From the NCBI GenBank assembly GCA_017506865.1, contig JAFCMP010000542.1, positions 248,001 through 312,000 on the forward strand: a DNA stretch of 64,000 bases, given 5' to 3'. Made by a program: the position numbers and the translations under genes. Source of the stretch: Tribonema minus. Lineage: Eukaryota > Sar > Xanthophyceae > Tribonematales > Tribonemataceae. Below are positions 46,722-56,944 of the stretch, piece after piece; position 1 is the stretch's first letter, and each line of letters starts with the position of its first letter. Under the pieces are notes generated by a model. It was not told the DNA's origin. It did not search any database and saw only the letters and a list, made by a program, of their open reading frames with translations.

Positions 46722-46757
46722 ACAGCAGCAGCAGCACCAGCAGCAGCAGCAGCAGCA
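46722..46757. repeat. CAG/CTG microsatellite, copy B
   Basis: About 11 AGC triplets with one ACC interruption, shorter than at the same site in copy A. Confidence 0.92.
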
Positions 46758-47735
46758 ATCTGCCACCATCTCAGAGAACGCAGACTATTCACAGAAGCGC
46801 CTGGCCCGACGAACAGCTGAACACCCGCTTCAGGAGAAAACGCACACATTTCTGCACACATCACGTCTGCGTTTTTAGCAGTCAGCAGTCTACAGGGCAA
46901 AACTCCCGTCAAGTCTGCAGTTTTCTTTCTCTCACCTTGCGATCACAGACCCGGTCCGCACGGCACAGCCTGCTTCGCATTCGCTGCTGACAATGATTGC
47001 TGAACTCCGCAAGGCGTCGGCCCAGCTTAACGCCTTGCATCACCCTCGCCCTGCAGCCCGCTGGTCTAGAACAGCTGCAGTGACCGCCCGGGTCTAGAAG
47101 GGGGTCGGTTGCATTGAGTGCGGTGTCGGGGAAATGCCATGTGGCGGACATCCACGTGCAGTTCGGCGGGGTTGCGACAGACAGCCGACAGACAGCGCGC
47201 CAAATCGCCTTGAGGCACTAGGCATCGTACCTGTATAGGTTGCACTGACTGACTCAAAGGCGCTGCTCATGCCCCGCATGCAGCGGTGCGTCCACTTCAA
47301 GTTGAAGGTGTATGTATGTCCTGGACCGCATGAAGGTGAAGTGAAGGTTCATGGTCACACGCCCGCCGCTTTTTGGCGTGCAGTGCTAGATCCTTGGTGT
47401 TAACGCCAGCATTACCCTCTAACACTCTGTCTGGCTGGCTTCAAAGGTCTGGCACTCACTCCTGTGGCGACGCTGCGATCCAGCGCTTGGCTTGGCTGGC
47501 GCACGTCTGAGGTGCGTACGCGCACACGCTGCGACATGCCTCCCGATAATATAAAACACAAAAGCGAGAAAGTATTGACGGCCTGTCCAGCACTAGCCCG
47601 CACGCGCGCACGCAAGATGTTGAGACTGAGGCCGGGGTACCGTACAGCACGGGGTCAATGCATTTTGCTATAGCACACTGCGAGCTTATTCATTAATGTA
47701 AATGCAAGCAGTGCCACTTAGCTTTTGTGAGATTA

Positions 47736-48532
47736 CCGTCTTGTCTTCAATTTTAAAAGGACACTAGACGGCTTCTTTGTTGATTTTAAAATGCCAAAAC
47801 CAGGAAATAGGACACCCTCTTAATTGCTTCACCACAGAGATGTCCACCCCCTTTTTGAAATTGCTTCGCCAAGATGTCTACCCCTTTATCTGTGCCACAA
47901 AATTGTGGATTACTATGCTCGTGCTGTTCCAAGCAAACCGCACGTGTGCAATTGTGTGAAACAAGCATTGTGCCAAGCAGCACACCTGAGTACGTCTTGC
48001 AGTGTAGTTTTATGGATTGGCGGTTTCGCCAGCGTAGCGGCAATGAGGTCCTCCCTTGTACTTCCACTGCCACCAGACTCAATTTCCGGGCCCCCCGACT
48101 CAGTGGACGACAAAGTCATACTACTTGAAGTATTGCTTTCATCATCAACACGGTCCACCACAGCGCTTAGCACGAAGTGCTGCACTACCAGACTGAGTAC
48201 AACACAGCTGCGTGACTGGTTCGAAGCCTAGCAGGCGCTGCTTAACAGCTTTGACCACCGCTCCGTCTGCGGACCCTGACAAAACTGGCGATGGCGGAAA
48301 CTTTTGTTCTATTGCGATCGGGATCTCAGCATGCTCTCGCCATGGCCAGCGCATCATCCTGAAGAACAATTCAAAGGAGTGCATAGAATTCTTAATTCGA
48401 TCATTGTGCTCTTCTTGAAATGCGTCCACCCCTTTTTGAATTGGCTTCGCAAAAAGGACGTCCATCCCCCCTTTTTACGTGGAAACAAACTTTGAAAAGG
48501 CCGTCCAGTGTCCTTGATTATGGACAAGACGG
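47736..48532. mobile_element. TIR DNA element, copy B
   Basis: Same ends, TA flanks and subterminal GTCCACCCC motifs as copy A. The long minus-strand frame open in A is split into two here by an extra base near 48,175. It was inherited with the A/B duplication and is not a separate insertion. Confidence 0.7.
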
Positions 48533-49223
48533 TAGTAATAAAACAGCGCGTCGGTGGCAGGACGCGCGCTGACTCGCGTGTGCGGAGCGCTGCATCCGTT
48601 GTCGCTTGGCCTGTGCGCACCGCATGCAGACGTCACGGTATGGCATCTTAAGAAAATCTGGTGAACAAATATACTGCCGCTTGTGCGGCATATGTGGGCT
48701 GCGTGTCAGCTAGCAGGCTGAGTCACGGTGCTGCCACCGCTTTGCCCAGTGTTGACCCGCGCTGTACTTTGGCTCGATTCCGCGAATCAATCGCAAGCGC
48801 TGCGTTCAGCCACTACCCTAGTGAGTCAGACGTCGCAAGCTGTGTGTGTTCACCTGCACAGCAAAGTCTACGAGCATCTGCTGGGATGCTCTGATGATGG
48901 CCACTGTGCCCTGTGCATGGGACCCATAACTTTTGTTTGCCGAGGCCTCGGGCACACTATGATTATCATACAGCATATGCACTTGCATAGGCCATCATGT
49001 CATTAATCGGACAGAGAGACGAACACCAAGAAAGCAGTCCCACACGCGCTCATACCGCGGGTTGTGTGTGTGCCACTTCTGTATCATTTGTTTGGGGTTG
49101 CACCGTGCTCAGGCTGCAGCACCAACATGATGGTCACTCTGTGGTACTCACTTACTCGATGTTGACGCTGCCGCCGCCGCTGTCGTCGCCGCTGCTGCCG
49201 GTGCTGCCGGTGCTGCCAGCGCC

Positions 49224-49473
49224 GGTGGCTACGTAGGAAGTGCTTTGCGCTATTATATTTTGAATTTTATCATTCCACAGCATCAGCGCCGTGCGCTGTG
49301 CTGCTGTGAACAACGTCATTGAGCTGCATGCACATTTCACTCTGATTAGTGGACCCTGCAAGGAGCCCTGAGGAGGCGCCGGCATTATCAGCAAATTTTT
49401 CCTGCGCGTGCCAAACCTCAGCCACTTCTGACAGTGCCCTGTGTTTATCCCTTGCATGCATACTCCTTCTCAT
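49224..49473 (-). CDS. conserved open frame of unknown function, copy B
   Basis: Counterpart of 23,499-23,250: MHARDKHRALSEVAEVW, EKFADNAGASSGLLAGSTNQ, MQLNDVVHSSTAHGADAVE. About five residue changes separate it from copy A, which is no fewer than in flanking non-coding DNA, so purifying selection is not evident. Confidence 0.3.
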
Positions 49474-50144
49474 GGTTGAAGGTGGACTTCAGCAAGCCCG
49501 GCACCAACGACCTGCACATTCGCGGCTTATGTACCACAAGAGGTCCGCCAGGGGGCGCGTGGTGCTGTCCTAATGGCATGCCCAGCGCTCTCTCGGGGGC
49601 AAGCCTGTCGCGAACCTCTACGACGACCTCATGAGCAGGAGGGCAGGCTCGCGCATTGACTACCAGGTTCGTGCATATCCGCCGTGCAATAATTCTTTTC
49701 ACTCATTATGATAGCGAGCTCATGAGCAACTTCTTTGCTCAGGCCGACAGTCTCGCGAATGCCTGATTGCAAGGTATGTATTAGGTCAAGTCCTGCTATA
49801 CCTATCAATCACAGAAAGTTCATAAGCGACGTATTCGCGCAGACGGGTGCGCTTCACGTAGGCATCAGGTGTGCACGCAGCTGCCATGCACGCAGGACAG
49901 GGGATAAGCGCCTACAAAATTCGCGGTAGCTTGCAGAACCATGTGTATACATCCTTCTACCATTGTCAGAGCTGAATTTCGGCGCACCCTTTTATCTGGT
50001 ACTTCATAGCCGCAGTGACTGCGCATCTTTTCCTAGGCTCTCTGCAGCCTTACAAAATTCGTGTCTCCACGAGTCAATGGCACATCGAAGCAACACAATG
50101 TCGGTATGATGGCAATGTCAGCATGATGACTCATGCTATGGTGT

Positions 50145-50694
50145 TCCCTTGGGGAGGGGCAGAGGGGGGGGGGGTGCACGTGGGACAGAAAACGTCTATT
50201 TGCCACTGAATGGTGCAACTGAGACTGGGGCATTGCAGCTGCCCTAGGGCTACGGCTGCTATTGAACATTGGGTCAGCATGCATTATGTTGCGGTGAATT
50301 AGAGTTGTGTGTAGCACAAAAGCGGTGGCCTCGTCTAAATTCGACACTCAGCATGGCGCGTTGCATGCAGCCAAAATCCAAGGTATGCCTCAGAATACAC
50401 ATGACAGTATAACCTATGGTTATGCTGCAGTGCACGTGTATTACCTCAGTATGTGTGTACAACATGGCTTCAGCGTGAGGCAAAAACATCCATTCAATTA
50501 ATAATAAAGCTACTTCCATACTTCGAAGTATGATACGTGGGATGTATTTGACCTGGCGCAGCACACCCTGCATGTCCTCTGTCATGGCTTGTGACTACCG
50601 CTCCCCTTCCCATGCCCCCACCCCTCAATGCGCACCGCACGCTCGTTGCCACTGCGCCTGCCACTGCAGATGCGTACATACATGGCTGACTGCA
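50145..50694. other. spacer right of segment B
   Basis: No gene recognised. Contains a poly-G run (50,163-50,174) and the palindrome TACTTCGAAGTA near 50,519. Confidence 0.4.
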
Positions 50695-52850
50695 GGCCGA
50701 ATGCGGCGCAGTGATGCTCATTTACGACATCCAAGACCCCTACAAGGTCAAGTGCTCGGGGATTGAGGGGACGCTTGCAAGCCCAAGAAGGTGTGCACAT
50801 GTGCTGTAAGGCCAAGCCCCCCCCCTTCCCCTCCAACCGTGCCCCCCTTGTTTGACTGCTTTGCGCAGGATGACAAGTAAGTGTCAATAATCTACATGTG
50901 TCAATAATCTACATCCAACGGTGCCATGATCGATAGTGAGTATAGAATTGCATTTGGCTTGCTAAATTGTGCGCCTGCAGTGCGTTGGTGGTGGTTTGCG
51001 GTCTGGCAGGCAGCTGTGTGCCTGCACCGTGAATGGTAGGCATCGCAGTGCAACAAGCCTGCTGCAAGGACATTTTAGATCAGTCCTTGTTGGCATGTGT
51101 CTTATGCCTCATGTGTTGTATGCGAGGGCAGCTACATCTGCCGCATGGCCGGCTTTGCGCCCAAAAACGCTCCTGTTCTTCAATTACTTGGTATTTTGGC
51201 CCTGCCCGCCACAGCTGCGCCTACATCTGCGCAAGTGATGAATATTTTTAAAAAGTCTGGTAAAGCCATTTGTTAGACAACTGGTACTCTCAATTGCACT
51301 GACGCATGTGCGTCTACTTTGCGGTTGCACAGCCGGCTGCGCCAATGCAGTGCTCAATGACATATGATCTATAACCATGTGCGAGTCGTAAGCAAGCCCA
51401 TCTAATTCACATACTTCTGAACCAGCTGTGGCTAGGTCTGCTGCCATGTAGCTGCAGTGAACACTGGCGCACTTGCACCTCACTGACAACTGAAGCGCCC
51501 TTGCTGTCAATTTCGCTGTTTTATACTCAGAAGTAGTTTTTTTTTCCTGCATGCGCTGCAAATGATGAGAAGGCCACTTCAAGCAAAGCTGCATCCACGT
51601 CCCACGCTTTTCGTAACAGGTCAAAATCTCCCATTCACCATTGCAACTGAAATGCCAGATGTCATGCTCACCCCCCCTCTCCTCCCCTCCCCGCCCCCAT
51701 GCCCCTCTTGACCTTCTCAAGCCTGTAATTCCGCAGGGACACGCTGTGCAGATCTGACAGGAGCGTCATCTCATGACTACTCGCAGGGCCTTCTTTTCGT
51801 CCTTATACCCAGCGGCACATGCCTCGTCCTTGCGAACAGGGACAACGCCGCACAGGCGTGCCTCGCGGCGTACGCGGCCATTGACCTCCTGCTTATGCAC
51901 GTGCTCAAAAAGGTCATGCTGCTATGCTGCGCGGCGCTGGCAGGTGCAAATTGGCAAAGCGCACGAACTGCGTGCACACTGATCCTCCAAATCCAAACCA
52001 ACCAGTACATGTGTTGGTCGGCATCGCAATGTGAGTGGCTGATGCTTGGCGGTGACCTGCGTCTACTCGGATCTCTCATGGGCCAGGGCGGATCACGATG
52101 GGCATATGGGCCGTGCGCTGTCAGGCAAATTTGCAGCAGTGCTCAAGTTCCCCGGCAACTGCCACGCTCGAGGTCACGTTGCAGCCGTGCGCTGTGCTTG
52201 CGGCAGCTTTGCTCTTTCCTGCACGCACACGTGCCACGAGTGCAAAGCATGAGGCCTATGGTGTGCTTGCCCTGGCATATAGTGAACAATGTCCTGCAGG
52301 GGCAGTAGCTCGAGCCGATCGGCTGTAATCGCCTGCTTTCCCCCCCTCACTCGCTGTCCGCCCGCATCCCGTGCCCCCCGCCCCTTCGCCCAGATCGACC
52401 TGGCCCCTGCATTCTTACGCACAGTGCTGCGCCTGCCGATGCAGCTGTCCGACCTAAGGCTTGAGGCCACCAAGTTCACCCTGTGGCACCACAAGCACGT
52501 GCCTCATGTCCATATTCAGCGACGCCAGCATGCTTTGATGTGTGCGGAGTCGACTTCACGGCGGCGACACTGCACCAACCTCAAGTTGAATATGAGGAGC
52601 TGGTCCCTCACGGAGCGTCGCTCGACGTCACCGATGCGAATGAAGCGAACTCCGTCTGGGTCATGCAGGAGCCATTGCTGGATAGCGGCGGCGTGCGACC
52701 TGCACGTGGGGGTCACGGCAATGGGCCCCGTGGCGGCATTGTACGCGTTCACTGCGCAGGACTGCAGTGCTCAGGCGTCTGTGCTGCCAGCGCATGTGAT
52801 CACTGACCAAGGAGGACCTGCTCACAGCAATGCGCTTCATAGGTGAGCGA
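50695..52850 (+). pseudogene. HECT-type E3 ubiquitin ligase, decayed
   Basis: Exon-like blocks in order: 50,695-50,790 (AECGAVMLIYDIQDPYKV; role unclear), 51,787-51,912 (GLLFVLIPSGTCLVLANRD, AAYAAIDLLLMHVLKK; role unclear), and from 52,394 IDLAPAFLRTVLRLPMQLSD (HECT N-lobe). In a second frame these are followed by VEYEELVPHGASLDVTDANE (the ELxPxGxxxxVTxxN hallmark), in a third by GPVAALYAFTAQDCSAQ, and finally by LTKEDLLTAMRFI before GTGAGC at about 52,841. The order follows UPL3/TRIP12-like HECT domains, but the frame changes several times with no splice sites to explain it. The catalytic-cysteine part of the C-lobe is not found. Best read as a degenerating gene or an error-rich stretch of sequence. 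Confidence 0.6.
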
Positions 52851-54000
52851 ATGTTCAGTTAGCAGCGTTGGTTGATGCTCAGTGGCAGCAAGTTGGCAAC
52901 CACGCTGCATTCCTGTTCACAATGGGCGTTCACGACATGGCGGCGGCGCGCGCAGTGCTAGGTGAAGGCTGTAAGACATAAGGCACAAGTAAGCGCACGC
53001 ACGCGTGTCGCAGCTGGACGGCATGGATGTTTGCGTTCTCCGTTCAACCGTAATATCGTGATGGTTCCCCGAAGCAGCACTTTGCGCGTACAGCGCGGAG
53101 CACGAACTTCTTTTGGCGCCACCGGCGCGCAGCTGCTGCTGGCGCATGGGTGCGATGCGCGCGTCGCAGGCACACACTGTGTAAACAAGGGCCGCTCTGA
53201 ATGGCGCAATAGACAGGCGTTGAAGCGGCAATCACGGCACACTTGTTTTCGCAGTCATGAGTACTGTTCATAGTTGCAGTGTGTGCGCCGGCTGCGGGCG
53301 CCCACGGCAGCGCTCTGAACACACACATCGACTTCAACGCGTACACCCTTTTCCTGGCCAGTGCTAATTTGAGCATGCCGCCGCTGCCGCGCTCGTGCGC
53401 TCTACATACTGCTTGTCTAACTTCTGAAAGCCCTGCCCCGGCCACGCCACACACGTGCTTGGCTGACTGACTCAGGACTTGTCTCGCCTCGTGCGCCCCC
53501 CGCCGCGGGCGCTGCGCGGCCGCAGCTTTCACAACGTACATCGCGCGCCGCTTCGTAGAGCTGTGCGGCTGCTTCGAGGACCGCGTGCACTTCAAGTTAA
53601 ACTTTCCTGACGAGCGCTGCTGTTCTTTGCTGCTGTGCTTTCAGAGTTCCCACCTTGCCCCATCCCCTGCCGCCGCCCCTGCCGCCGCCGCCGCCGCCAC
53701 CGCCAGTGCTGCAGGAGGGGGCACCGCCACCGCTGCAGACGGCCGTGCGGCCGCTGCCCCTCGCGCAGCAGCAGCATCAGCAGCAGCGCTCCATATGCGG
53801 TGTCGTCAGCAGCAGCGCTCAACATGCGGTGTTTGAGCTAGCATGACGACGCGCTGCGGCCGCCGTCCGCTGGACGTGCTTCTGCCTGCTCACGATGCCG
53901 TCGTTGGCAGGCTATGATGCAATGCGCATCACTGTGCTCATCGCCATTCGCTTCAGCGCCGCCGGCTTTATGAATGTGTACATGTAATCCGCACTTGAGA
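52851..54000. other. stretch with one exon-like block, otherwise unassigned
   Basis: A plus-strand block at about 53,472-53,640 after CTGACTCAG contains RSFTTYIARRFVELCGCFED and RVHFKLNFPDE, then grades into an Ala/Pro-rich tail to about 53,840. It could belong to the gene to its left or be independent; family unknown. Nothing else recognised. Confidence 0.3.
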
Positions 54001-54306
54001 TCACGCAGCGGTTGAGTCGAACGCGGCGCTGCAGGGCTCCAACAGGTTGGACTTTTCTTTTGCGGTGTTTGAGTTGTAGAGACCTTGCAACGCAATGAGG
54101 ATGTTGCGGTCAGCATGTGTCTGCTTCTGACACTCCCGCTTCAATTGCATAAACAGATTTTTAAACAAGCTGACTTTGGCCATATCACCAGACTTGTGTA
54201 GTTCAGTGAGTGTTGCATGCATCAGTACGGCAGTGCCAGTGATCAAGCAGGTGCTGTGGGTGCCTGTCAGGTGCCGCAAGCGGCGCACTGCAATTTGCGG
54301 GCCCAT
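54001..54306 (-). CDS. unrecognised open frame, possible exon
   Basis: A 101-codon frame with natural composition: LTELHKSGDMAKVSLFKNLF, MQLKRECQKQTHADRNILI, ALQGLYNSNTAKEKSNLLEP. The charged, helical look suggests real coding sequence. No family, splice partners or neighbours identified. Confidence 0.3.
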   Translation of the reverse strand: MGPQIAVRRLRHLTGTHSTCLITGTAVLMHATLTELHKSGDMAKVSLFKNLFMQLKRECQKQTHADRNILIALQGLYNSNTAKEKSNLLEPCSAAFDSTAA

Positions 54307-54830
54307 GCGTCCGCCGTGTCACACGGTTTGCATGCAACGCCATTGCAGTGCCACTGGCACGTGCGGCGTGTGCAAAATAACGTCCTGCAGGTTTCAAGGC
54401 GAGCTCCAGACAGCAATTTATTACAATTGGAAATGTGTTTGCCAATGGCAAGAGTGTCATGTGGTGCCCAACATATGTTAAAAAAAAAATAGAGATGTGG
54501 CATTTCGGGCGCATGCCTCTGTGTCCACACTCGCATATCAGACAGGCAGGTGTTGACTTAGAAACATATGTGTTGACTTGAAGTAGCACAATAAAGGCGG
54601 GGGGGCGATGGCTTGTGATTTTGAAAAAAGGCATGATGCTCTTGGATGCGTACATGATGTTGCCCATGGGAATGTTCCTGAAAGGCTTAAGCACTTTTAA
54701 CGTGTCTACTGTACGGGTCCTGTACATTCATTTACTCTTGATGTGCATGCGCTGTCTAGGCGGGTGAACTTTCAGATAACATACGTCAGAACAGCCAGTG
54801 CCCTGCATGACGCCTGTATACCACATGTAC

Positions 54831-54937
54831 GTATGGACTTGTATTTATAAAGGCCCAAGGGAGGCCGGGTTGCCTATGCAATCGAAAAGCTTGCGTCAAC
54901 GCAGCAGCCTAGTCTGCGCTGTGCCCTAGGAGTTTGG
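54831..54937 (-). mobile_element. LINE family 2 stub, 107 bp, with 13-bp target duplication
   Basis: Last codons plus 3' UTR of family 2, nearly identical to 11,831-11,930. Flanked by exact ATACCACATGTAC at 54,818-54,830 and 54,938-54,950. On the element's strand the duplication begins GTAC right at the 3' junction. Confidence 0.95.
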
Positions 54938-54950
54938 ATACCACATGTAC

Positions 54951-56266
54951 ACAAGTCCAAGCTGATGACCACTGCGCCAAAAAGTCATACTTCGAAGTAG
55001 TAGATGCATCGCTGGATGAGGAGTTGAGCTTTTGTTCTGCGTTGCAACCAGCAGACAAACATTGGAAGGCACACGACAACGTGCAGCAATGCACTGCCAT
55101 ATGACAATGGCAGCCAAAAGGCCCGTCAGCCATGGGCAAGCAACCTGCTACAGAACAATTGGTGTGTGCTACGAGCTCACATGTTGTCACCGCAACAGGC
55201 AACAGAAACAGGAACCAGGCATGCAGCATGCAAGCACAAGCAGCAACAAGCACGCAATCATCAACCATTTGCAAAGTCCATCGCCATTACCGTGCGCTAC
55301 AAATCCTGCAGCGGGAGAGCAGAAGGTAGCCTGAGGGACCACCATGTAGCTATAGCTCTACATACTGCACAAATGCCGCAAACGCAAACACAACGCACAG
55401 TGGGCCGCACCAGTGCTGCCTGCAGGTGACGGAACGGGAGCAAACTTGGCACCGGGGCTGATGCGAAAGCAACGTCAACTTTAAAGGTCAAGGATCTGGC
55501 AGAGAAACGGCAATTCTTTCTTTTTTGCTTTTTGTAACATAAATAACTTCACCTGTAGCTGCAGATGAACGTTGAATAGGTTGCTAAGCTAGCCAAATGT
55601 TGGTTATTGGTTCAAACGTTCAAGGTGAAGCCAAAATACCACAAGTTTCCTGGGACACATGTTACAACCATGTCCTGCAACCGCTTGTGGACACTGGGGC
55701 TGAGCATCGACGCAAGATCCTTCGGCAAGCACTGCAGTGTCAAGGCTACTACTTAGAACATACTTGATGTCTGATACAGGAGCGTCCACGGCCACTGGTG
55801 ACAGCCTGCATCATTACTCGCTGGCAGTGCCTGTGCCACGGTGAGCGGAGGCTGCCTAGGCAGCGCTGTAACGACAAATACAGATGTCAATGGCGATGAG
55901 AGTATGGCATCGTGCTTCGAAGCAACAGGGGTGGACGGGGGCGGGAGGGTCATTGTGGAGCGTGTATAGGGAGCCTCAGAGCTGAGCACTGCCAGATCTG
56001 CAAGCACATGTGTACAGTAAGTCGCCTTTGCCGGTCCTGCGCTGCCTATGGCTGCCGCAGCAGGGCTCTGGACGTGAGAGGGGCCAAGGGTTACAACAGT
56101 GCTCGAAGCAGCAATCCACCAATGCAGGGGTCCGCAGCGTAGCCGGCTCTTGGGGGGTCGGATGCCAGGCCTGTCACGTGTGAGGCATGGAACAACACAG
56201 AAGGCAAAGTGGCAGCGCTGCGCCGTTGAGCGCTGCAGCAGGCCTTGCCGCAGCAACGCTGCCACA
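54951..56266. other. stretch without recognised gene
   Basis: Contains the palindrome ACTTCGAAGT near 54,990 and short open frames only. The last part (from about 55,750) is downstream of the MYB stop codon and may include its 3' UTR. Confidence 0.35.
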
Positions 56267-56720
56267 TCACGCGGGGAAGAAGCACTGCTGCACGAAGGTG
56301 TAAGCGCTGACGCCGCCGGCGCTGAGCTGTGCATCGCCGCCGCCGCCATGGCCAAAGGTACCATAGAGCATGGGCAGCGGTGTGAAGGAGATGCTGTGTT
56401 CCAGCTGCGTGTCGCAGTCCCCGCCGATGCTGCTGGCATTGAAGTACGATTGCGACATCTGCTGCTCGCTGTAAGGCCCGAGCAGCGGGCTGCTGCCACT
56501 GCCGCCGCCGCCGGCGCAATTGTGTGTGAAGCCATTGCTGGCGAGTGCTGCTGCTGAAAAGTCGGTCATGCCAGCAATGGCGAGTGCTGCTGCTGAAAAG
56601 TCGGTCATGCCACAAAAGTTTGTGAGCGGCAGCCCCTGCATCGCGGCGCTGGGGGACAGCTGCCACGGCTGCATGTTGCTCAGGAAGGCGCCGTCCGTCT
56701 GCTGCTGCTGCTGCTGCTGC

Positions 56721-56753
<33 letters not shown>

Positions 56754-56913
56754 ATCAACAGGTGCTGGTGTGACATTGTTGGCGGTGGCGGCTGGTGCAT
56801 GGCGTGAAGCGCTTCAAGTTGGTACTGTGCTGGTGGCGGTGGTGGCTGGTGCATGACGTAGAGCGCTGATGAATCGTCATGACTGCTGCTGCTGCCGCCT
56901 CCGCTCAGGTTGC

Positions 56914-56944
<31 letters not shown>

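Larger units (their letters stand above)
43012..50144. repeat. repeat segment B
   Basis: Matches segment C (60,045 to the window end) from the middle of the F-box exon 2 rightward at roughly 80-85% by eye. Matches segment A from 44,855 to 50,144 at about 97-98%. Relative to C it gained a LINE (43,472-44,470) and the TIR element. Relative to A it lacks the two LINE-1 insertions. Confidence 0.92.

Noticed and set aside
54818-54950. Independent SINE with its own pol III promoter
   Set aside because: No A/B box seen. The sequence is the coding end and 3' UTR of LINE-2, so a truncated LINE copy is the simpler call, although the length coincidence is kept as a finding.
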